This document shows, in pieces, positions 1-5,866 of a stretch of 8,388 bases of DNA. Each line of letters begins with the position of its first letter. Position 1 is the first letter of the stretch. Under the pieces are notes generated by a model. It was not told where the DNA came from. It made no database searches and saw nothing but the letters and a program-made list of their open reading frames with translations. Source of the stretch: Pseudomonadota bacterium (GTDB taxonomy: Bacteria; BMS3Abin14); assembly GCA_016937135.1 (NCBI GenBank), contig JAFGWO010000284.1, positions 1-8,388 on the forward strand. Direction: 5' to 3'. The position numbers were made by a program, and so were the translations under genes.

Positions 1-57
1 AAGATCCTTTTCAAAGAGGCCTCCTGCCGGATTTCACACACGATGTGTCATTTTAGA
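1..57. other. Left-edge non-coding sequence
   Basis: I see no gene signature here. The only structure is a small inverted repeat, ACACA (36-40) against TGTGT (44-48). It could belong to the 3' flank of a gene lying outside the window. Confidence 0.3.
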
Positions 58-283
58 CCAGGAAGAAAGGAAAGAGAACAGGGAAGAGGGGTGAAGGGAG
101 AAGTGGGAAATGGGAAGTGGGGAGCGGGAAGGAAACCCCAGTTTCTGATCCTGGTGCCCCGTCTTGTTCCTGAAACCGGGTCTTTGCCCCTATGCCAGGC
201 ACCAGGCACTCGAGACTGCGGGTTTTCCTCCTTTCTCCCCTGTTCCCTATTCCCTATTCCCTCTTCTCTCTTCCGCTTTTGCC
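58..283. repeat. Imperfect palindromic intergenic element with purine and pyrimidine arms
   Basis: This 226-bp gene-free stretch ends at the mscL stop codon. Bases 61-135 are almost all purine (six interruptions) and bases 223-285 almost all pyrimidine (five interruptions), so the arms can pair as an imperfect inverted repeat. Nested inside are CCTGGTGCC (150-158) against GGCACCAGG (198-206), and AAACCCCAGT (133-142) against ACTGCGGGTTT (215-225), the latter with one bulge. Both arms contain 7-bp periodicity: four units of the type ARYGGGA at 102-129, and TTCCCTA at 243-249 and 250-256 with a partial third copy. No open frame here has a family signature or a convincing ribosome binding site. 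It may end transcription of the minus-strand cluster, or be a non-coding dispersed element; the sequence alone cannot decide. Confidence 0.6.
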
Positions 284-730
284 TCACAGTTCCGATGTGC
301 ACGCCGGGCAGCGCGTCGCCTTGATGGGGATGGTCGAAAAACAGTAGGGACACTCTTTCGTGGTGGGTTCGGCCGGGGGCGCTTCCTCCTGCCTCTTGAG
401 GTTATTCAGGGATTTTATCACCAGGAACACGGCAAAAGCGACGATGAGGAAACTGATGATGGTGTTGATGAACATCCCGTAATTCCACGTTACCGCTCCC
501 GCGGCCTGGGCATCGGCAATGGTCGCGAAGGGTCCCGCCTGCGCGCCTTCCTTCAGAACAACAAAGAGATTGGTAAAATCCACATTTCCCATGAGAAGGC
601 CTATGGGGGGCATGAGGATATCCTTGACGAAGGATTGGACAATAGTCCCGAAAGCGGCGCCGATCACGATGCCAACAGCCATGTCCACGACGTTGCCTCT
701 CATGGCAAACTCTTTGAATTCTTTAAACAT
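284..730 (-). CDS. mscL: Large-conductance mechanosensitive channel MscL with C-terminal zinc ribbon
   Basis: This is a 148-residue MscL, a homopentameric inner-membrane channel that opens under membrane tension to release solutes during hypo-osmotic shock. The N-terminal amphipathic helix [13 protein letters not shown] runs into TM1 (about residues 14-44, with the glycine/alanine-rich pore face [10 protein letters not shown] and [10 protein letters not shown]). A periplasmic loop follows, then TM2 (about 85-106, [20 protein letters not shown]). The cytoplasmic tail holds CPYC (127-130) and CPAC (141-144), a four-cysteine zinc-ribbon pattern absent from E. coli MscL (136 aa) but which I recall in other deltaproteobacterial and cyanobacterial MscLs. 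The start at 730 is preferred over an in-frame ATG at 769 because AGGAGG lies just upstream and the family begins MFKEFKEF. It is last in a four-gene minus-strand cluster, 88 bp after the BON-LysM gene. Confidence 0.96.
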   Translation of the reverse strand: MFKEFKEFAMRGNVVDMAVGIVIGAAFGTIVQSFVKDILMPPIGLLMGNVDFTNLFVVLKEGAQAGPFATIADAQAAGAVTWNYGMFINTIISFLIVAFAVFLVIKSLNNLKRQEEAPPAEPTTKECPYCFSTIPIKATRCPACTSEL

Positions 731-755
731 GATTATTCCCCTCCTGATTCTGAAT

Positions 756-788
756 CTGCCCTTTTTCACCCGGATGGGGAAAAGGCAG
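756..788 (-). other. Intergenic hairpin upstream of mscL
   Basis: CTGCC (756-760) pairs with GGCAG (784-788), continued by a T-run against an A-run and CCC against GGG around a GGAT loop, with a few bulges. It lies between the BON-LysM stop and the mscL ribosome binding site. No T-tract follows in the direction of transcription, so it is not a classical terminator. It could stabilise or process the mRNA, or partly separate mscL expression from the upstream genes. That role is inference. Confidence 0.4.
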
Positions 789-818
789 CAATCCTCCCTG
801 AAACGAAACCTGTCTGGA

Positions 819-1286
819 CTATTTCGCCAAAGGCGGGATGCGCAGCACCTGGCCGGGATAGATCAGATCCGGGCTGGTCAGCATGGGCTTGTTGGCCTCG
901 AAGATGACAGGGTATTTCATGGCATCGCCATACTGGGCCTTCGCGATCTTCGACAGGGTGTCTCCGGACTTGACCGTGTAGAACACAGCCTCCGGTTCCG
1001 CCACCTCCACCTCCATCTGATCATCGACCCGGGCGACTCCCTGGGTGTTGCCGACGACCAGGACGATCTTTTCCCTTTCCTGCTGGGAGGGGGCCGTTCC
1101 CTTTATGGTTGCAGTCTCATCCTCAAAGTGGACCTCTAGGTCCTTTACCTTCAGGCCAAGGGTCTTGATCTGGGCGACGAGGGCTGCCTCGGCCGCCCTT
1201 CTGTTGGCCTCTTCTTCCTCTTTCTTATAGCGGCCGATGCCCAGGACCTTTGCTCCGGCCCCCTTGACGAAATCAATAAGCCCCAT
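819..1286 (-). CDS. kbp: BON-LysM domain protein, Kbp/YgaU-like
   Basis: This 155-residue protein has the architecture and size of E. coli Kbp (YgaU, 149 aa), a soluble cytoplasmic protein that binds potassium selectively. The opening [13 protein letters not shown] matches the family N-terminus. A charged segment (20-32) leads to a BON domain (about 37-93, including [23 protein letters not shown]) and a C-terminal LysM domain (about 102-152, [20 protein letters not shown] to [10 protein letters not shown]). There is no signal peptide, which argues for the cytoplasm despite the LysM, a fold more often linked to peptidoglycan. The start at 1286 follows GGAGG at good spacing. An in-frame upstream ATG at 1364 would add 26 atypical residues. 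It lies third in the cluster, between the DUF937 gene and mscL. Potassium binding is transferred from the E. coli protein and is not visible in the sequence. Confidence 0.88.
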   Translation of the reverse strand: MGLIDFVKGAGAKVLGIGRYKKEEEEANRRAAEAALVAQIKTLGLKVKDLEVHFEDETATIKGTAPSQQEREKIVLVVGNTQGVARVDDQMEVEVAEPEAVFYTVKSGDTLSKIAKAQYGDAMKYPVIFEANKPMLTSPDLIYPGQVLRIPPLAK

Positions 1287-1370
1287 GAGTTCCCTCCTGC
1301 ACTTTGCTGCTTCGCATTGGTTTGAAACCCTTTCCGCCTCAGGCGGCCCGGGCTTCCGGATCACATCTTT

Positions 1371-1973
1371 TCAGCGTTTCCCAAAAAACTTGCCCAAAAA
1401 CCCGAAACCTGTTCGGGCGACATCCCCGGCATCCACGTCGCCGTCCCTATCCGAGTCCAGAATGGAACCCAAAAGACCCAGGCTTGCAGGCGACCTCGTC
1501 CGGGATTCCTGGAGTTCACCCTGCAGCAAACCGGAAAGTCCTTTCGCGTCGAGATGTTCCTGTCTTTTCACCTTACCCAGGGCCCCCATGACGAGAGGGG
1601 CAAGCATCGCCATGATCTGGCCCACCTGTCGGGCGTCGAGGCCAGCCGTCCTCCCCACAGCGGATTCCACACGGGGCCTCTTGTCTCCGAAAATATGCCC
1701 TAAAATAGCGTCGCCGGCACCCTCTCCGGAACCTCCGAGCAAGCCTGATATGTCATCAAGAGCGCTTCCGTCATGGTCCCGATCGAGGGCATTCATGAGC
1801 GCTTCTGCGCCACCCCTTTGGGAGGAATTACGTGCCAGCGCTGCAAGAAGGACGGGGATGGCCTGAGACATTGCCCGTGAAGCTGTTTGCTCATCGGACC
1901 CAACTTTAGACCCTATCTGCCTTGCCGAATCAGCACCCAACCTATCCGTTAACAGATCCAGAATGGTTGGCAT
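1371..1973 (-). CDS. DUF937 family protein with two calcium-loop-like motifs
   Basis: This 200-residue protein resembles DUF937 (YidB-like) proteins, whose function is unknown. The hallmark segments are the helical N-terminus MPTILDLLTDRLG, a central AIPVLLAALARN (39-50), and MAMLAPLVMGALG (121-133). Two acidic loops resemble EF-hand or dockerin calcium sites: D64-x-D66-x-D68-G-S-A-L-D-D, and near the C-terminus D173-x-D175-x-D177-G-D-V-D-A-x-D184. The end is glycine- and phenylalanine-rich (GFGFLGKFFGKR). I see no signal peptide or clear membrane span. The start at 1973 has GAGGAGGGG upstream; the in-frame start at 1997 would read through that ribosome binding site. It is second in the minus-strand cluster, 84 bp after the DUF4332 gene. 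Calcium binding is inferred from the loop pattern only. Confidence 0.82.
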   Translation of the reverse strand: MPTILDLLTDRLGADSARQIGSKVGSDEQTASRAMSQAIPVLLAALARNSSQRGGAEALMNALDRDHDGSALDDISGLLGGSGEGAGDAILGHIFGDKRPRVESAVGRTAGLDARQVGQIMAMLAPLVMGALGKVKRQEHLDAKGLSGLLQGELQESRTRSPASLGLLGSILDSDRDGDVDAGDVARTGFGFLGKFFGKR

Positions 1974-2057
1974 AACCACCCCTCCTCTCAAAACCACTTT
2001 TCACACAGACCGAACAACCCCGACCCGACTGCCTTCCGGTCCAGGGTTCTCGGGAAT

Positions 2058-2462
2058 TCAGTATTCGACCCCTCGCGGCAGATTTTTCGCCTGAGCGACC
2101 CAGCCCTCCACCTGCGCGCCGGTGGGCAGCTGTCTGACAAGCTTCTTCTCGCCGTTTATGGACTGCAGGGAGGAAAAAAGGCTCTCGGGGTTTCTCCTGG
2201 CAAGCTCGGGAACGGTGTCGACTCCGGCGGCCTCCAGAAGGTCCGCATACTCTTCCCCTACGCCCTTGATCCGTGAAAGATCGGCCCTGTTGACCCACTC
2301 GAGGATCTTTTTTTCATCGATCCCGGCATCCTGGGCAATCTTTTTCCGGCCCGCGCGGGTCCCGCCCTTTTCGAGGAGACTTTTCTGCGAGGCAATGCCC
2401 GCTTTTTTGAGAAGCTCGGCCATTTTGGGTCCGATCCCTTCGATATCAACGAGTTTAGCCAT
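2058..2462 (-). CDS. Helix-hairpin-helix DUF4332 family protein
   Basis: This 134-residue protein carries two helix-hairpin-helix units: IEGIGPKMAELLKKAGI (7-23) and IKGVGEEYADLLEAAGVDTVPELA (65-88). Each has the G-x-G turn typical of the fold. The DEKKILEWVNRADLSRIKGVG junction is characteristic of DUF4332 proteins. Helix-hairpin-helix units often contact the DNA or RNA backbone without sequence specificity, but in this family they may serve as protein interaction modules; the cellular role is not known. There is no signal peptide. GGGAGGTG lies a few bases before the ATG at 2462, which rules out the in-frame upstream ATG at 2483. It is first in the four-gene minus-strand cluster and divergent from the ATPase gene. 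Confidence 0.85.
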   Translation of the reverse strand: MAKLVDIEGIGPKMAELLKKAGIASQKSLLEKGGTRAGRKKIAQDAGIDEKKILEWVNRADLSRIKGVGEEYADLLEAAGVDTVPELARRNPESLFSSLQSINGEKKLVRQLPTGAQVEGWVAQAKNLPRGVEY

Positions 2463-2497
2463 GCTCACACCTCCCTTTCGCATTTAAAAAAACCATA

Positions 2498-2525
2498 AAA
2501 ATAAAGCCTTACCAAGGGCCGGCAA
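2498..2525 (-). promoter_or_regulatory. Candidate sigma-70 promoter for the four-gene minus cluster
   Basis: Read on the minus strand, TTGCCG (2520-2525) is followed after 16 bp by TATTTT (2498-2503). The leader to the DUF4332 ATG would be about 30 nt and includes the ribosome binding site. The -10 match is only four of six, so this is a tentative call in an AT-rich spacer. Confidence 0.35.
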
Positions 2526-2537
2526 AGGTTGACGGAA

Positions 2538-2574
2538 TTGCCCGGAAACGCATGTACTTGCCTGGGAACGCATG
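2538..2574. repeat. Pair of 20-bp-spaced direct repeats in the divergent promoter region
   Basis: TTGCCYGGRAACGCATG occurs at 2538-2554 and again at 2558-2574, a period of exactly 20 bp (about two helical turns), with 15 of 17 positions identical. A further TTGCC starts at 2579 and coincides with the best -35 candidate of the ATPase gene. The placement between two divergent genes suggests a regulator site, but the regulator is unknown. Confidence 0.55.
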
Positions 2575-2578
2575 CCCC

Positions 2579-2605
2579 TTGCCTTTAAAAAACAATTGAT
2601 ACAAT
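2579..2605 (+). promoter_or_regulatory. Candidate promoter of the HerA-like ATPase gene
   Basis: TTGCCT (2579-2584) and TACAAT (2600-2605) are separated by 15 bp, shorter than the usual 16-18. A second A/T-rich hexamer, TATACA, begins at 2606. The downstream leader is about 30 nt and contains ACGGAGGA before the ATG at 2642. The short spacer lowers confidence. Confidence 0.35.
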
Positions 2606-2641
2606 TATACAGCAAAAAATAACAGTTACGGAGGATAAAAA

Positions 2642-5113
2642 ATGGCAGATTTCGAAAAAATCGGGGCTTTCTACCTGGGACGCCGATACGATCTCGAAAA
2701 TAGACGCCGGATGGAGGACCTGCTCCTTTACGATTCAAAGGACCTGGTCACCCACGCTGTCTGCGTGGGGATGACGGGAAGCGGGAAAACCGGCCTTTGT
2801 CTCGGCATTCTCGAAGAGGCGGCCATCGACGGGGTGCCCGCCATCGTGGTCGATCCCAAGGGCGATCTGACGAACCTCCTTCTCACTTTCCCCGAGCTCA
2901 GAAGGGAAGACTTCCAGCCCTGGGTCAACGAGGAGGATGCCCGGAAAAAGGGGCTTTCCCTTGAGGAATACGCCGGGCGCCAGGCATCTCTCTGGAAGGA
3001 TGGGCTCGCGGAATGGGGCCAGGAACCGTCACGGATCGCGCGCTTAAGGGAAGCGGCGGATTTTGCCATCTACACCCCTGGAAGCAATGCCGGACTCCCC
3101 ATCTCCATCCTGAACTCCTTCTCCGCGCCCGGAAAAGCCGTTCTCGAAGACATCGACCTGATGACGGAAAGGGTCAACACCACCGCCACCAGTCTCCTGA
3201 ACCTCCTTGGTATCGAGGCCGATCCCATCCGGAGCCGCGAACATATATTGCTTTCGAACATCCTGGCCCGGGCATGGAGGGAAGGGCAGGACCTGGGCCT
3301 CGCCGACCTGATCAGTCTTATCCAGAACCCTCTTGTCAAGCGAATTGGGGTTTTTGACCTGGAATCCTTTTTCCCGGAGGCCGACCGGTTCGCCCTGGCG
3401 ATGTCCATCAACAACCTGCTGGCGGCGCCAAGCTTCGCCAACTGGCTCGAAGGGGAGCCCCTGGACATCGGGAAACTTCTTTACACCGAGGAGGCAAAGC
3501 CCAGGATCTCCATCATGACCATCTCCCATCTAAACGATACCGAACGGATGTTCTTCGTCTCCCTCCTCCTCACCCAGCTCCTTGGCTGGATGCGGACCCA
3601 GCCAGGGACCTCCTCCCTGAGGGCCCTTTTCTATATGGACGAGATCTTCGGCTACTTCCCCCCGGTGGCCAACCCGCCGTCCAAGGCCCCCCTTCTTTCC
3701 CTGCTCAAGCAGGCCCGCGCCTTCGGCCTGGGCATAGTTCTGGCGACCCAGAACCCCGTCGACCTGGATTACAAGGGGCTCTCGAACTGCGGGACTTGGT
3801 TTCTGGGAAGGCTCCAGACAGAAAGGGACAAGGAGAGGGTCCTGGACGGCCTCGAGGGCGTAGGAAGCAGTTCGGGAGGGCGGTTTGACCGTAAATCCTT
3901 TGAACGGATCCTGACCAGCCTTGGGAGCCGCGTTTTTCTCATGAACAACGTCCATGATGACGAACCGGTTTTATTCCAGACCAGGTGGGCGCTTTCATAC
4001 CTTCGGGGCCCCCTCACCCGCTCCCAGATAAAAACGCTTATGGACCCCAGACGCAAACAGACCGCTGCCCCCGTCCCGGTTGAACTGGAGGCTGCTTCGA
4101 CCCCCCCTCACCCTGCGGTTCAAAGGGAGAAACGGGGCAAGCCGCCCCTGCCGCCCGGTGTCCCGGAATTCTTCCTGCCCGCGAAAGAGGCTGCCCCTGA
4201 TCCGCAGGCCATTCTGGCCTACAGGCCCACCCTCATCGGGATCGCCAGGATCTATTATGCCGGCGCCAAAGTCGGGACCGCTGAGGAAGAAATTTCCCTT
4301 TTGACCGCTCTCGAGGACCCGGTGCGTTGGGACGAGGCCAGGAAGGTCCCCCTGGAAATGCCGGATCTTGAGGATTCGCCGGCTCAGGAGGATGCCCGGT
4401 TCGGAGACCTTCCCTCCCAGGCCAGCCGGCCCGAAAAATACCGGGAGTGGGAAAAGGAGTTTAAGGACTACCTCTATCGGGAACAGAGGCTCACCCTGCT
4501 GGAAAGCCAATCCCTGAAGATGGTTTCGGTCCCCGGCGAATCGGAGAACGACTTCAGGATCCGCCTTTCCCAGGCGGCCAGGGAAAAACGGGACGAACTT
4601 GTCGAAAAAACCAGAAAGAAATTCGCGGCCAGGATTGCCTCCCTCGAACAGCAGATCCTCAAGGCCGGGCAGGCCATTGAAAGGGAAAAGGATCAGGCGG
4701 GTCAGCAGCGGATCCAGACCGCCATCTCCCTGGGGGCCACCCTCCTCGGCGCGCTGGTGGGTCGAAGGGTCCTGAGCCAGACCAGTGTGGGGAAGGCTTC
4801 CACCACCATCCGCCGCGCCGGGAAAATCTCCAAAGAGAAAAAGGATGTGGAAAGGGCCGAAGAGAGGTTTTACGATCTTCAATCGCGCCTGGAGGAGCTG
4901 CAGAGCCAGTTCGAGGAAGAGGTCGAATCCGTTAAAACATCTTTCGATCCTGCGACCGAAATCTTTCAGACAGTGACCGTCCGACCTCGGAAGTCGGACA
5001 TCAAGGTCCTCCTCACGGGCCTGGGCTGGGAGGCGTTCTGGGACGACGGTAGCGGCCGATCCCGGGACCGCCGTCCTCAACTCCCTCATAGTCCTCGTAG
5101 AAAAGGGGCCTGA
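2642..5113 (+). CDS. HerA-like ATP-binding protein with C-terminal coiled coils
   Basis: This 823-residue P-loop ATPase resembles a HerA/DUF853-type branch of the FtsK-HerA superfamily; its substrate is unknown. A Walker A motif, GMTGSGKT, spans residues 43-50, followed by AIVVDPKGDLTNLL. Walker B is ALFYMDEI with D333 and E334, and a sensor-like ATQNPVDLDY starts at 368. The conserved segment FLGRLQTERDKERVLDGLEG follows. Beyond a proline-rich linker (about 470-510), the C-terminal third is charged and predicted coiled coil at about 640-690 and 722-775. These flank a small glycine-rich hydrophobic stretch, AISLGATLLGALVGRR (about 694-709), which could be a helical hairpin. No signal peptide is seen. 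GGAGG precedes the ATG. It appears to be a single-gene unit. The final residues overlap the pseudopilin gene, and the last 20 or so (after FWDDG) look unlike the rest. Confidence 0.88.
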   Translation: MADFEKIGAFYLGRRYDLENRRRMEDLLLYDSKDLVTHAVCVGMTGSGKTGLCLGILEEAAIDGVPAIVVDPKGDLTNLLLTFPELRREDFQPWVNEEDARKKGLSLEEYAGRQASLWKDGLAEWGQEPSRIARLREAADFAIYTPGSNAGLPISILNSFSAPGKAVLEDIDLMTERVNTTATSLLNLLGIEADPIRSREHILLSNILARAWREGQDLGLADLISLIQNPLVKRIGVFDLESFFPEADRFALAMSINNLLAAPSFANWLEGEPLDIGKLLYTEEAKPRISIMTISHLNDTERMFFVSLLLTQLLGWMRTQPGTSSLRALFYMDEIFGYFPPVANPPSKAPLLSLLKQARAFGLGIVLATQNPVDLDYKGLSNCGTWFLGRLQTERDKERVLDGLEGVGSSSGGRFDRKSFERILTSLGSRVFLMNNVHDDEPVLFQTRWALSYLRGPLTRSQIKTLMDPRRKQTAAPVPVELEAASTPPHPAVQREKRGKPPLPPGVPEFFLPAKEAAPDPQAILAYRPTLIGIARIYYAGAKVGTAEEEISLLTALEDPVRWDEARKVPLEMPDLEDSPAQEDARFGDLPSQASRPEKYREWEKEFKDYLYREQRLTLLESQSLKMVSVPGESENDFRIRLSQAAREKRDELVEKTRKKFAARIASLEQQILKAGQAIEREKDQAGQQRIQTAISLGATLLGALVGRRVLSQTSVGKASTTIRRAGKISKEKKDVERAEERFYDLQSRLEELQSQFEEEVESVKTSFDPATEIFQTVTVRPRKSDIKVLLTGLGWEAFWDDGSGRSRDRRPQLPHSPRRKGA

Positions 5114-5513
5114 TCCCGGAGACAGACGCGGTGAGAAGATCCCTTCCCCTGTTGGCGCAATGGGCCGAAAAGGAAAAAGTTGAGGCTTCGGTGCTGGTGT
5201 AAATAAAGGATCCCGGAACCAGGAAGGCCTCCTGTTCGGAAAGCGGCAGATATTCCTGTGCCAGAGCTGCTTTCAACCCATCAAAATCGAGGGTCCCTGA
5301 TGGGAACCCCTGGACGTTGTCCTGCGTCACATGGACAGAGAGGGCGCCCCGGATCACATCCATATTTTCCCTTGCCGTCATCCAGGTGGTTTTATCCTTC
5401 AAGTCAAGGTAATGTGGAATGACGATCCCGGCAAGGACGCCGATCACCGCCGTGACGATCATTAGTTCGATAAGGGTGAATCCCCCCTCATCCCTTTTGC
5501 GGTTTGAAACCAT
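5013..5513 (-). CDS. Type IV pilin-like / pseudopilin protein
   Basis: This 166-residue prepilin has a short charged leader (MVSNRKRDEGG) and the cleavage motif G11/F12-TLIELMIV with the conserved glutamate at mature position 5 (E16). A hydrophobic helix follows to about residue 33. A prepilin peptidase would cleave after G11 and methylate F12. The globular part (about 45-143) contains one cysteine and SFSAHCANRGRDLLTASVSG. The start at 5513 has GGAAGGGGG upstream. An in-frame ATG at 5606 would give an implausible 42-residue leader, lacks a ribosome binding site and sits almost on the predicted transcription start. Residues 134-166 are encoded opposite the ATPase 3' end, and the last 20 or so are a proline- and arginine-rich tail not expected of a pilin. 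No pilus assembly or type II secretion genes are in the window, so its machine cannot be named. Confidence 0.85.
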   Translation of the reverse strand: MVSNRKRDEGGFTLIELMIVTAVIGVLAGIVIPHYLDLKDKTTWMTARENMDVIRGALSVHVTQDNVQGFPSGTLDFDGLKAALAQEYLPLSEQEAFLVPGSFIYTSTEASTFSFSAHCANRGRDLLTASVSGIRPLFYEDYEGVEDGGPGIGRYRRPRTPPSPGP

Positions 5514-5563
5514 CCAACCCCCTTCCGCACCCCCGATCAAAAGATGCCAGCCCGTCCTTTTTA

Positions 5564-5587
5564 CCAGGTCCTTCCTGGAACTTTTTT
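5564..5587 (+). other. Small inverted repeat followed by a T-run
   Basis: CCAGG (5564-5568) pairs with CCTGG (5574-5578), and six T residues follow (5582-5587). In the plus direction this resembles a weak intrinsic terminator, yet no plus-strand gene ends close by. In the minus direction it lies in the predicted pseudopilin 5' leader. Its role is uncertain. Confidence 0.25.
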
Positions 5588-5626
5588 CCCTTTTTCCAGA
5601 TACCATAACGGACTTCTATTAGTATT

Positions 5627-5655
5627 ATTGTAAATAACATTTTTGTTAAATTCAA
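5627..5655 (-). promoter_or_regulatory. Sigma-70-like promoter for the pseudopilin gene
   Basis: On the minus strand TTGAAT (5650-5655) and TACAAT (5627-5632) are separated by exactly 17 bp within a strongly AT-rich patch. Transcription would start near 5620, giving a leader of about 107 nt before the ATG at 5513. No sigma-54 -24/-12 pair of the kind seen at many pilA genes was found. Confidence 0.55.
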
Positions 5656-5730
5656 CATTTTTCTTTCCGGCGCCAGTGAATTTTTCTTTCCTTTTTCTTA
5701 ATTGCATGCCGTTTTCTTGGATCCCATCAG

Positions 5731-5758
5731 CAATCGCCGGTCGTTTCTTACCGGATTG
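5731..5758. promoter_or_regulatory. Inverted repeat just upstream of the OmpA-lipoprotein promoter
   Basis: CAATCGCCGGT (5731-5741) and ACCGGATTG (5750-5758) form an inverted repeat with a two-base bulge and an 8-base loop, ending 9 bp before the -35 box at 5768. The position suits an activator or repressor site, although it could be incidental. Confidence 0.35.
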
Positions 5759-5767
5759 CGATTCACG

Positions 5768-5795
5768 TTGCCGAAAGCCGGATGCCTGCTATACT
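5768..5795 (+). promoter_or_regulatory. Sigma-70-like promoter of the vWA-TSP3-OmpA gene
   Basis: TTGCCG (5768-5773) and TATACT (5790-5795) are spaced by 16 bp. Transcription would begin near 5802, inside the perfect odd palindrome AAAAACG-G-CGTTTTT (5800-5814). The leader of about 65 nt ends with AAGGAG before the ATG at 5867. The palindrome at the start site might act as an operator or as a 5' stabilising hairpin; that is inference. Confidence 0.6.
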
Positions 5796-5866
5796 TAATA
5801 AAAACGGCGTTTTTTTAGTTTTCTTGGGGAATTGACCTCGGATTACAGAACGAAAGGAGACCAACG

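Noticed and set aside
164..907. Long plus-strand open frame across mscL
   Set aside because: It is antisense to a clear mscL and part of the BON-LysM gene, has no family signature, and no good ribosome binding site. GC-rich DNA gives many such open frames.
2538..2584. Possible sigma-54 promoter made of GG and TTGC elements
   Set aside because: The distance between the GG and GC dinucleotides is 14 bases instead of the required 10, in both repeat copies.
3995..5089. 364-codon minus-strand open frame inside the ATPase gene
   Set aside because: It is fully antisense to a conserved ATPase, of low-complexity composition and without recognisable motifs; a codon-bias shadow.
5514..5606. Upstream start of the pseudopilin at 5606
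   Set aside because: It would add 31 residues to the leader, has no ribosome binding site and lies about 13 nt from the predicted transcription start; 5513 has a purine-rich site and a normal short leader.
5514..5620. Possible cyclic di-GMP (GEMM) riboswitch in the pseudopilin leader
   Set aside because: Such riboswitches precede pilin genes in some relatives, but I found none of the conserved GEMM segments in this leader.
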